Assembly: GCA_024860865.1 (NCBI GenBank) | Contig: JACRDV010000046.1 | Location: forward strand, 1-14,403 | Reading direction: 5' to 3' | Length of the DNA stretch: 14,403 nucleotides | Origin: JACRDV01 sp024860865 [NCBI: Methanobacteriota archaeon] | GTDB taxonomy: Archaea > JACRDV01 | In this document: one piece after another, positions 1 through 5,212 of the stretch | Numbering within the stretch: the stretch's first letter is position 1 | How the letters are laid out: each line of letters begins with the position of its first letter | Program-made: the position numbers and the translations under genes | The notes under the pieces: model-generated | Database searches by the model: none | What the model was told of the DNA's origin: nothing | Seen by the model: only the letters and a program-made list of their open reading frames with translations

Positions 1-213
1 AAGGAGAACCGCATTATAATTACAAATGATAAGGATTTTGGAAGATTTGCTCTGATTCATAAACCTCCGGGAGTTATCTTACTAAGACTTAGTGATGAGA
101 GAGCACAGACTAAGATAGCTATTATGAAGGAATTGATAGAAAAGTATGCGGACAGGTTTTATCGAAATATCTTGATAGTTTCTGAAAGAAAAATTAGGAT
201 TAAACCCATTTAA
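1..213 (+). CDS. DUF5615 family PIN-like toxin, 3' part only
   Basis: The reading frame is open from the first base and ends at TAA 211-213, giving the last 70 residues of a protein whose start lies outside the window. The segment contains TNDKDFG, followed by PPGVILLRL and a C-terminal beta-strand/helix pattern. This matches the C-terminal half of DUF5615 proteins, small PIN-like putative ribonucleases that usually pair with a DUF433 antitoxin encoded just upstream. The Asp residues in NDKDF correspond to the late acidic positions of the PIN-like active site in this family. The partner gene, if present, would be to the left and cannot be seen. Family assignment is from recognised motifs; toxin activity is inferred. 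Confidence 0.75.
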   Translation, partial: KENRIIITNDKDFGRFALIHKPPGVILLRLSDERAQTKIAIMKELIEKYADRFYRNILIVSERKIRIKPI

Positions 214-313
214 CTGAGAAAGTTGAATATTTTCAGCGGAAGAAAAGTTGCTTAAAGAAGCTAAACAAAGCAATTGCTCAAAAAAAGCTAAAACAGCAAA
301 ATTGATATTTCTC

Positions 314-322
314 TTTTAATAA
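314..322 (+). promoter_or_regulatory. TATA-like box for the AAA+ ATPase gene
   Basis: TTTTAATAA is centred about 29 bp before the ATG at 347, the spacing expected of an archaeal TATA box for a leaderless or very short-leader transcript. No Shine-Dalgarno sequence precedes the ATG, which agrees with this. Confidence 0.4.
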
Positions 323-346
323 AAAAATTTTCGGGCTGCTATTTAA

Positions 347-1552
347 ATGGAAAAAGCTCAGCCAAAACCAAATTATGAGCGCTTCTATTTGCGCTGGAAT
401 CCTTTTACCGATCTTTCTAGCGAAAGCTTATTTTCTTTTGAAGAGATGCACATACGCCAATCAGTAGATGTCGACATCGATCGAACTCTTTCTGAAGTTA
501 TTGATAGAAAGGACAGGCTTGCTTTAGCTATAGTTGGAAACCTTGGGATTGGAAAAACACAGAGATTGTTTAAGATTAAAAACGCAATTGAAAAAGCAAA
601 GGGGAAAGGAATTATAGTAAAAGTCGAATTAACTAATGTTGTTGAAGTTACTAAAATAATTTTTGACGAAGTTTGGAGATCTATCCAAGAGAAGCAATCT
701 ATTTTTACTAGAGCATTCAATGACCTTAAGTATGCCTTTGGATTAGATAAGAAGAGAAAGGCTGTCTTAGAATCGACCTTTGAAACATATTATCCTAAAA
801 TTTTTAGCGAATATTTGTCCAAGCTCTTATCGCGGTTTAAGCCGTCCGCATTATTACTAGATGAATTTGAAAATGTTACATCTGCATATCATGAAGAGCA
901 AAGATTATTTTACGAATTTATAAGAGAATTCTTGCATGTACTTCCGTATTCTTGTTTATTTGCTATTTCAATCACACCAGCTGCCCTTGACAAAATTAAA
1001 AATGATTTCCCAAGTTTGCCAGCTCGATTTCATAGAGAATTAGTTATTGATAACTTGACTAATGAAGAAGCGCTTAGTTTGGTGGAAAAACGCCTAGCGC
1101 GCGAAAGAACTACATCGGCTGAAAATATTTATCCCTTTACTCCAAAAGCAATTGAATTTACAAATGCAATTGCAGATGGGAATCCTCGCAAATTAGTTCG
1201 AATATTAAGGGATGCTTTAGCAGCAGCAGCTCGGAATGAAAAAGTTTTAATAATTGATGAAGCATTTATTAGCCAATTCGTTGCTCAACCAAAAACTCTT
1301 GAAGAATTTCTATTAAGAGTACCAAGCAATTTGCGAGAAGAAGTGGAAGTTTTAATAACAAAATTTAACGGAGGCCCTACTACTCTTATTCAAATTGCAA
1401 AAGAAACTGATATATCCCCGACCGTTCAATACCAACGGTTAGAAGAACTTGTTAAATTGGGATTTTTAAGGCGCGATAAAGTGCATTATGAATTACCTCC
1501 AGAAATCAGAGGTTCTGTAACTAAACTCAAAACTGCAGGAGTGACTAAGTAG
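347..1552 (+). CDS. Orc1/Cdc6-like AAA+ ATPase with C-terminal winged helix
   Basis: A 401-residue P-loop ATPase. Walker A is GNLGIGKT (residues 64-71, Lys70) and Walker B is LLLDEFE (169-174, Asp172/Glu173). A sensor-2-like GNPRKLVR lies at 279-286 and an Arg-bearing ARFHR at 226-230. Residues about 315-395 look like a winged helix-turn-helix (TLIQIAKETDISPTVQYQRLEELVKLGFL). This is the AAA+ plus winged-helix plan of Orc1/Cdc6 and related archaeal STAND-like or chaperone ATPases. I see no origin recognition box repeats in the flanking spacers (214-346 and 1553-1649), so a replication initiator role is not supported here. It is monocistronic as far as can be seen. The DNA partner and true role are unknown. 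Confidence 0.75.
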   Translation: MEKAQPKPNYERFYLRWNPFTDLSSESLFSFEEMHIRQSVDVDIDRTLSEVIDRKDRLALAIVGNLGIGKTQRLFKIKNAIEKAKGKGIIVKVELTNVVEVTKIIFDEVWRSIQEKQSIFTRAFNDLKYAFGLDKKRKAVLESTFETYYPKIFSEYLSKLLSRFKPSALLLDEFENVTSAYHEEQRLFYEFIREFLHVLPYSCLFAISITPAALDKIKNDFPSLPARFHRELVIDNLTNEEALSLVEKRLARERTTSAENIYPFTPKAIEFTNAIADGNPRKLVRILRDALAAAARNEKVLIIDEAFISQFVAQPKTLEEFLLRVPSNLREEVEVLITKFNGGPTTLIQIAKETDISPTVQYQRLEELVKLGFLRRDKVHYELPPEIRGSVTKLKTAGVTK

Positions 1553-1569
1553 TTAATGCAAGTTCAAGA

Positions 1570-1577
1570 TTTAAAAT
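1570..1577 (+). promoter_or_regulatory. TATA-like box upstream of hisH
   Basis: TTTAAAAT lies in the spacer between the ATPase stop and hisH. Initiation about 25 bp downstream would leave a leader of about 50 nt that contains the strong GGAGG at 1639-1643. Confidence 0.35.
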
Positions 1578-1649
1578 TTTGAAAATAAATTCTCTTTCAG
1601 TTGAACATGACGGGATTCTAAAGAAAACTAGTTTCGTTGGAGGCATACT

Positions 1650-2270
1650 GTGCTTCGTCCAAAGATTGCTATTGTAGATTATGGCGTTGGAAATCTTCGC
1701 AGCATTCATAAAGCCCTTGAAACTTTAGGGGCTATTCCAGAAATAACGAAAGATCGGAGAGTAATTCAAAGATCTGATGCTGTTGTTTTGCCTGGAGTTG
1801 GAGCATTTGGAGATGCTATAAGTGAGCTAGAAAAAATTTCTGGAGCTATTTATGGTGCAGTAGATGCAGGCATTCCTCTCCTTGGAGTTTGCTTGGGCAT
1901 GCAACTTTTAATGAGCCAAAGCGAAGAAGATGGCCCGATTGAGGGATTAAATTTAATCTCTGGCGACGTCGTTAAGCTACCCAACACAGTCAAGATCCCA
2001 CACATGGGTTGGAATTCCATTAAAATCAAACGGCCTAGTCCATTGATGAAAGGAGTTAAAGACGGAGATTTTGTCTACTTTGTCCACTCTTACTATGCCA
2101 ATGTAAGAAATCCAAACACAGTTATTGCAACAACTGAATACGGCACCGAGTTTTCAGCTGTTATAAGTAAGGGAGATGTTTTTGGAACTCAGTTCCACCC
2201 AGAAAAAAGCGGTGATGTTGGACTTAGAATTCTTAGAAATTTTATAAGCATAGTTGTTCAATCCATTTGA
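1650..2270 (+). CDS. hisH: Imidazole glycerol phosphate synthase subunit HisH
   Basis: This is the glutaminase subunit of IGP synthase. It supplies ammonia to HisF for the conversion of PRFAR to IGP and AICAR in histidine synthesis. The 206 residues show the class I glutamine amidotransferase triad: Cys81 in GVCLGMQ, and His183 and Glu185 in TQFHPEKS. The N-terminal IVDYGVGNLRS and LPGVGAFGDA signatures are specific to HisH. Start: GTG at 1650, chosen because GGAGG (1639-1643) sits 6 nt upstream and the protein then has the normal family length. No HisF or other his gene is in the window, so the pathway genes are either dispersed or outside it. Confidence 0.95.
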   Translation: MLRPKIAIVDYGVGNLRSIHKALETLGAIPEITKDRRVIQRSDAVVLPGVGAFGDAISELEKISGAIYGAVDAGIPLLGVCLGMQLLMSQSEEDGPIEGLNLISGDVVKLPNTVKIPHMGWNSIKIKRPSPLMKGVKDGDFVYFVHSYYANVRNPNTVIATTEYGTEFSAVISKGDVFGTQFHPEKSGDVGLRILRNFISIVVQSI

Positions 2271-2318
2271 TAGTCAAAAAGTTTTATCTTGGGCCTTTAA
2301 TAAAGACAAAGATTTAAA

Positions 2319-2325
2319 TTTTTTT
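2319..2325 (+). terminator. T-run after hisH
   Basis: Seven consecutive T about 50 bp past the hisH stop, without a hairpin. Archaeal RNA polymerase terminates at such oligo-T tracts. It lies just before the operator-flanked promoter of the next unit. Confidence 0.35.
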
Positions 2326-2327
2326 GC

Positions 2328-2385
2328 TTAACATTTTAACGGCGTTAACTTTATATACGTGGGTCCTTCTATTTAACAGCGTTAA
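2328..2385 (+). promoter_or_regulatory. Promoter with two matching palindromic operators
   Basis: TTAACGGCGTTAA (2336-2348) and TTAACAGCGTTAA (2373-2385) differ at one base and each has perfect 5-bp arms TTAAC/GTTAA. They flank a TATA box, TTTATATA (2350-2357). The expected start of transcription, about 25 bp downstream of the TATA box, falls inside the second palindrome. The centres are 37 bp apart. A further half-site TTAAC lies at 2328-2332. The layout is that of a promoter repressed by a dimeric DNA-binding protein. The repressor is not identifiable from the window. The sites read AAC-N3-GTT, the reverse of the GTT-N3-AAC motif known for SurR. Confidence 0.65.
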
Positions 2386-2409
2386 AAATTGATTGAATAA
2401 TAGGTCATT

Positions 2410-2505
2410 TTGAGGCGACAAAAACGAGAAAAATTGAACCTATTGTTGGATTGTTTTCCCAGCATCTTTACACTTGCTATTTTGACTCGATCAAAAGGTG
2501 GTTAA
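2410..2505 (+). CDS. Candidate 31-residue small protein, first ORF of mini-operon
   Basis: This small ORF has a TTG start with AGGT four bases upstream. It encodes a basic N-terminus (MRRQKREK) followed by a hydrophobic, helix-like stretch with one Cys, ending in RSKGG. It lies about 30 nt downstream of the predicted transcription start, and its stop (TAA 2503-2505) is one base before the next ATG. The last two Gly codons carry the ribosome binding site of the following ORF. I do not recognise the family. It could equally be untranslated leader, so the call rests on the ordered spacing alone. Confidence 0.35.
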   Translation: MRRQKREKLNLLLDCFPSIFTLAILTRSKGG

Positions 2506-2506
2506 A

Positions 2507-2605
2507 ATGAAAAGCGAAGAGGACTGGTTCAATTTCTTATTTGAGACTTTCGTGCTCGAGATGTCTTTCATCAAGAAAATTGACGACGTAGAGGAATGGA
2601 GCTGA
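2507..2605 (+). CDS. Small acidic 32-residue protein, second ORF of mini-operon
   Basis: ATG at 2507 follows GGTGG (2497-2501) by 5 nt, a good Shine-Dalgarno match that lies inside the end of the preceding ORF, suggesting translational coupling. The product starts MKSEEDWFNFLFE and ends DDVEEWS. It is rich in aromatic and acidic residues, with Trp near both ends and a predicted amphipathic helix in the middle. The stop at 2605 is 10 nt from the next ATG. I do not recognise the family and assign no function. Confidence 0.45.
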   Translation: MKSEEDWFNFLFETFVLEMSFIKKIDDVEEWS

Positions 2606-2615
2606 GAGTGATTGA

Positions 2616-2846
2616 ATGATCCTAAAACAGGAACTCTCTAAACCAGTCGTAGTTTTTAGGAGGTATTCAATTCTTGCGAGAAAGGTAGATTACTGGCAAT
2701 TATTTAAAAAAATATCCTTGGCAACATTAAATCCGGATAAGGCTACTGACTCTGATTTGGTTTTTGTAGCCAATATTATTGAAAAGATGAAAGAATTGGA
2801 TGAAAGAGAATATTTTGATAATGAAGAATTATTTATTGGAGGTTGA
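2616..2846 (+). CDS. Hypothetical 76-residue protein, third ORF of mini-operon
   Basis: ATG at 2616 is preceded by GAGTGAT (2606-2612), a near match to the Shine-Dalgarno consensus GAGGTGAT. The protein has a basic, beta-like N-terminal part (VVVFRRYSILARKVDYWQLF) and then a helical acidic part (LVFVANIIEKMKELDEREYF), ending EELFIGG. It has no signal peptide, membrane segment, Cys pair or recognisable fold. A T-run 17 nt after the stop closes the unit. It shares the operator-controlled promoter with the two smaller ORFs. Function unknown. Confidence 0.6.
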   Translation: MILKQELSKPVVVFRRYSILARKVDYWQLFKKISLATLNPDKATDSDLVFVANIIEKMKELDEREYFDNEELFIGG

Positions 2847-2862
2847 TAGCTAGTTTAGAATA

Positions 2863-2870
2863 TTTTTTTT
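2863..2870 (+). terminator. T8 terminator of the mini-operon
   Basis: Eight consecutive T begin 17 bases past the stop codon at 2846, a typical archaeal oligo-T termination signal. Confidence 0.5.
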
Positions 2871-3012
2871 GGCCCAAATTTTCTTTTAAACTATTAGTGG
2901 TAGAAATTCTATGGCAAGAGTTATGCGTGATTTAGGTTTAATTTGCGTATAAGTATTTACGAATGAAAATTCATTAACTTTTTTAGCAGCAATTTGGTTA
3001 AACTTTCTTTAC

Positions 3013-3141
3013 ATGATACTACTGAGGAAAAACTTCTTGTTTCGCCAATTTACATTAAAATTAACACTATTTTTCATTTGGATAATATTATTTAGCTTAG
3101 TGTTTTTGGCAATTTTTGTGTTAGTAGCGATTGCCTACTAA
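3013..3141 (+). CDS. Candidate 42-residue single-span membrane peptide
   Basis: The frame runs from ATG 3013 to TAA 3139-3141. It encodes a basic N-terminus (MILLRKNFLFRQFTLK) followed by about 24 almost entirely hydrophobic residues (LFFIWIILFSLVFLAIFVLV) and a short polar end. The positive-inside charge pattern suits one membrane helix with the N-terminus in the cytoplasm. No clear Shine-Dalgarno is present; an ATTAACTT element near 2972 could serve as TATA for a short leader. A+T-rich DNA readily gives hydrophobic ORFs by chance, so this is tentative. It lies alone in the 359-bp gap between the mini-operon (2846) and the cytochrome gene (3206). I see no other candidate gene in that gap. 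Confidence 0.3.
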   Translation: MILLRKNFLFRQFTLKLTLFFIWIILFSLVFLAIFVLVAIAY

Positions 3142-3150
3142 ATTTGCTTT

Positions 3151-3172
3151 TATGAAAAATATAATTTTCATA
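3151..3172. repeat. A+T-rich perfect inverted repeat between convergent genes
   Basis: TATGAAAA (3151-3158) and TTTTCATA (3165-3172) form 8-bp arms around a 6-base loop. The repeat lies between the end of the candidate membrane peptide gene and the end of the cytochrome gene on the opposite strand. It could act as a two-way transcript end, but it is A+T-rich and may be fortuitous. Confidence 0.3.
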
Positions 3173-3205
3173 TCCGGGTTTAAAACTGCTTAAATAAATA
3201 GAGAT

Positions 3206-3484
3206 TTATTTTCTCGCATTTGCTTGGAGATATTTTAGAATTTTTTCTTTCTCTTTATCGGAAATCCAAACGGGATCTTTGGATTGCATTCTATCTACAG
3301 TGGCCGGCCATTCACTTGCAGTGTGCCTTAAAGGAGATCTTAACTCATGACACCTGCTGCATTTTTCTTTGTATAGCGCTTCTCCTTCTGTAACCGGGGG
3401 TGAGCTTACGCATCCTGCTATCAGAAATAAAATCATCACAATTATAACGGGAATTGCCCGCCCGATAGTTTCCCTTTTTAGCAT
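3206..3484 (-). CDS. Monohaem c-type cytochrome lipoprotein
   Basis: From ATG at 3484 the protein has 92 residues. It begins with a basic tip MLKRE, then a hydrophobic stretch ending in the lipobox LIAGC (Cys25), and then a mature domain with the haem c attachment motif CSRCH (42-46). Met66 in VDRMQ is a candidate sixth haem ligand, and the end (EKEKILKYLQANARK) resembles the last helix of small class I cytochromes c. The product is probably a membrane-anchored electron carrier outside the cytoplasm. An ATG at 3499 is in frame, but the TATA box centred at 3515 places the transcript start near 3489, favouring 3484. No cytochrome maturation genes or redox partner are visible. The electron donor and acceptor are unknown. 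Confidence 0.8.
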   Translation of the reverse strand: MLKRETIGRAIPVIIVMILFLIAGCVSSPPVTEGEALYKEKCSRCHELRSPLRHTASEWPATVDRMQSKDPVWISDKEKEKILKYLQANARK

Positions 3485-3510
3485 ACTATTCCATTGCATA
3501 ATAAGACTAG

Positions 3511-3519
3511 TATATAAAA
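3511..3519 (-). promoter_or_regulatory. TATA box of the cytochrome gene
   Basis: On the minus strand TTTTATATA is centred 31 bp before the ATG at 3484, in the 76-bp gap after the GGGPS stop. The cytochrome can therefore be transcribed independently of the upstream operon. Confidence 0.5.
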
Positions 3520-3560
3520 TCTTTTTTAAAATTGAAAAAGAGTCCAACCAAATCAATAAA

Positions 3561-4310
3561 TTAACTAACCTTTGCAGACTTAATTGCAGCAACAATCTTT
3601 TCAAGAGAAGATTCTACATTCAAGGTTCTTTCTATAAGAGTTCCAGTCACAATTATATCAGCTCCAGCCTTCACTATCTCAGCTGCAACTTGTGGTGCTC
3701 GAATTCCGCCGCCAACTATTACTGGTATAGAAACAGATTTTTTTACAGCATGAACCATACTAACTGGAACAGCCTGATCTGCACCTGAGCCTGCCTCTAG
3801 ATAAACAAATCTGAAACCAAAATATTGAGCGGCAAGTGAATAAGCAGCAGCTATTTCAGATTTATCCCTCGGAATTAATTTTGCCTCACCAACCCAGCCT
3901 GCTGCTCCGCCTGGTTCAATGATCAAATACGCCATTGGAATTGGTTCAATTTTATATTTCTTAACCAATAGTGCTCCAAGAGCTTGAGCTCCAGTGATAT
4001 AATACGGGTTCGTAGAATTCAACAAACTCATGAAAAAAATTGCATCAACTGAACTACAAACATCGCTTGCGTTGCTAGGAAATGCGATTAGCGGGAGTTT
4101 GACTTCCTTTTTAATTTCTTTTGCTGTTATATCAACTAATTGTCCGGCTCCGATTGAGCCACCTATCATAAGCGCATCAGTTTTTGCTTTCTCAGCCTGC
4201 TTTGCAATTTCAACTGCCTCATGAGGATCTTGTTTAGCTGGGTCAAGCAGAGTAAAATGGGCTACACCATCTCGTTTTAAAATAGAGTTGATATACTCTT
4301 CAACCTTCAA
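3561..4310 (-). CDS. Geranylgeranylglyceryl phosphate synthase
   Basis: This prenyltransferase attaches geranylgeranyl diphosphate to sn-glycerol 1-phosphate, the first committed step of archaeal ether lipid synthesis. The 249-residue TIM barrel shows FTLLDPAK (19-26, the Mg-binding Asp region), GGSIGA (50-55), YLEAGSGA (170-177), the phosphate-binding GGGIR (200-204) and GADIIVTG (216-223), all typical of GGGPS. The start is TTG at 4310. Its first two bases overlap the TGA of the upstream zinc-ribbon gene (ACTTGAAG), so the two are probably translationally coupled. It is the third gene of an eL40, zinc ribbon, GGGPS unit. This is one of the strongest archaeal markers in the window. Confidence 0.95.
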   Translation of the reverse strand: MKVEEYINSILKRDGVAHFTLLDPAKQDPHEAVEIAKQAEKAKTDALMIGGSIGAGQLVDITAKEIKKEVKLPLIAFPSNASDVCSSVDAIFFMSLLNSTNPYYITGAQALGALLVKKYKIEPIPMAYLIIEPGGAAGWVGEAKLIPRDKSEIAAAYSLAAQYFGFRFVYLEAGSGADQAVPVSMVHAVKKSVSIPVIVGGGIRAPQVAAEIVKAGADIIVTGTLIERTLNVESSLEKIVAAIKSAKVS

Positions 4311-4438
4311 GTTTTTTCTTCCTCAATAATTAATGATCCTCTATATCCACAGTCCTCACACTCATAAATTTGAGCTGTGGTCCACCAAAGAGCATATTTG
4401 ATTCTTGGGCTTCTGCATTTTGGACAAATTTTAACCAT
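4307..4438 (-). CDS. 43-residue zinc-ribbon protein
   Basis: This short gene has an ATG start at 4438, one base after the eL40 stop, and a TGA stop overlapping the TTG of GGGPS. The product carries CPKC (residues 5-8) and CEDC followed by GYRG (27-33), a single zinc ribbon of the type seen in transcription and translation accessory proteins, with two Trp between the knuckles and an acidic tail (IIEEEKT). The tight packing between a ribosomal protein gene and a lipid gene, with coupled start and stop codons, argues that it is expressed. The precise role is unknown; binding to RNA or a ribosomal partner is a guess from fold and context. Confidence 0.75.
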   Translation of the reverse strand: MVKICPKCRSPRIKYALWWTTAQIYECEDCGYRGSLIIEEEKT

Positions 4439-4439
4439 G

Positions 4440-4586
4440 TTATGCCTTTAATTCTTTGCTTTTTGGTCTTAAAGCAGGATAACCACATTTTCTGCAACGA
4501 GTAGCTCCGACTGGATTTCTTGCTTTACATCGCATACAAATTTTTTTCAGTAATAAACGCTTCTCAGCTTCTGGAAAACGTGCCAT
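4440..4586 (-). CDS. rpl40e: Large-subunit ribosomal protein eL40
   Basis: The 48-residue product starts [10 protein letters not shown] and carries a four-Cys zinc site, CMRC (17-20) and CRKC (31-34), with the conserved surroundings [15 protein letters not shown] that identify eL40. It is the ribosomal part of the ubiquitin fusion in eukaryotes and stands alone in archaea. It is a component of the 50S subunit near the elongation-factor binding region. Start ATG 4586; the upstream GGGAT is at best a weak ribosome binding site. It heads a compact unit with the zinc ribbon and GGGPS genes. Confidence 0.93.
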   Translation of the reverse strand: MARFPEAEKRLLLKKICMRCKARNPVGATRCRKCGYPALRPKSKELKA

Positions 4587-4635
4587 GTTTTATCCCATGA
4601 AATAACTTCAGGTATCACAGCCTAGCAACAAACTG

Positions 4636-4643
4636 ATTCTTAA
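4636..4643 (-). promoter_or_regulatory. Possible TATA box for the eL40 unit
   Basis: On the minus strand TTTAAGAAT lies in the 77-bp gap after Tsr3. Initiation about 25 bp downstream would give a leader of about 28 nt before the eL40 ATG. The match is weak. Confidence 0.3.
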
Positions 4644-4663
4644 ACCTATTCTTTTTCACTGTG

Positions 4664-5179
4664 CTACAAAAATAACTTTTGTGCTTTTATTATTTCTTCG
4701 CTATTTTTAGCCTCGCTGTACATTCTGAGCGGCTCTTTGTTCAAGGAAATGAAGTTTAAACCCCACTTAAACAAGGAGAGTAAACGCTCAGCATGTTCTT
4801 TAAAACCTAGTATATAAAGTGAAGCAGCGAAAGCTTCCACTGTTGATAGTTTGGTAGGGATACCATAGTTTACCGGATTTGCTGCAATGAGGTATGGCAA
4901 GGCCCTAGGTTCTCCCTTCATTCTAAATCTAAAAACTTCATCTGCTTTAATCCACGAGCAATCTATTGCTGTCATCCCCTTTTTCAAGGCTGAAGACTTA
5001 TCTCCTTGAGACAAAGCTTTTCCAGAAAAAGGATCTAAAATGATAGAACCTTCAGGCACTTGGGGTATCCGTCTAATGAGCTTTACCATATTGAATTTAT
5101 TTAGTTTTAATGCTGTACATTTTTTTGGATCACATTGATTAAAATGCAAAACATAAAGTTTTACAATTCTTGGTTCCAT
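4664..5179 (-). CDS. tsr3: Tsr3, rRNA aminocarboxypropyltransferase
   Basis: Tsr3 transfers the 3-amino-3-carboxypropyl (acp) group of SAM to a hypermodified pseudouridine of small-subunit rRNA during late ribosome maturation. The 171 residues contain the family signatures: HFNQCDPKKCTALKL near the N-terminus, ILDPFSGKALS, IDCSW and the SAM-site segment RALPYLIAANPVNYG, followed by STVEAFAASLYILGF. ATG 5179 is preferred over the TTG directly before it. It lies 33 bp after the GTPase stop, on the same strand and probably in the same transcript. Identification is secure; the modified nucleotide in this organism is inferred from the family. Confidence 0.92.
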   Translation of the reverse strand: MEPRIVKLYVLHFNQCDPKKCTALKLNKFNMVKLIRRIPQVPEGSIILDPFSGKALSQGDKSSALKKGMTAIDCSWIKADEVFRFRMKGEPRALPYLIAANPVNYGIPTKLSTVEAFAASLYILGFKEHAERLLSLFKWGLNFISLNKEPLRMYSEAKNSEEIIKAQKLFL

Positions 5180-5212
5180 CAAGCTTCGCTCATAAAAGTA
5201 GATAACGCTGAA

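Noticed and set aside
82-273. 63-codon minus-strand ORF
   Set aside because: Antisense to the DUF5615 gene end, whose protein motifs are clear; no motif or start signal of its own.
214-346. Possible origin recognition boxes beside the Orc1/Cdc6-like gene
   Set aside because: No repeated G-rich ORB or mini-ORB motif seen here or at 1553-1649.
385-720. 111-codon minus-strand ORF
   Set aside because: Mirror of the AAA+ ATPase reading frame, which carries Walker motifs.
3369-3788. 139-codon plus-strand ORF
   Set aside because: Antisense to both the cytochrome and GGGPS genes; composition is low-complexity and no family is recognisable.
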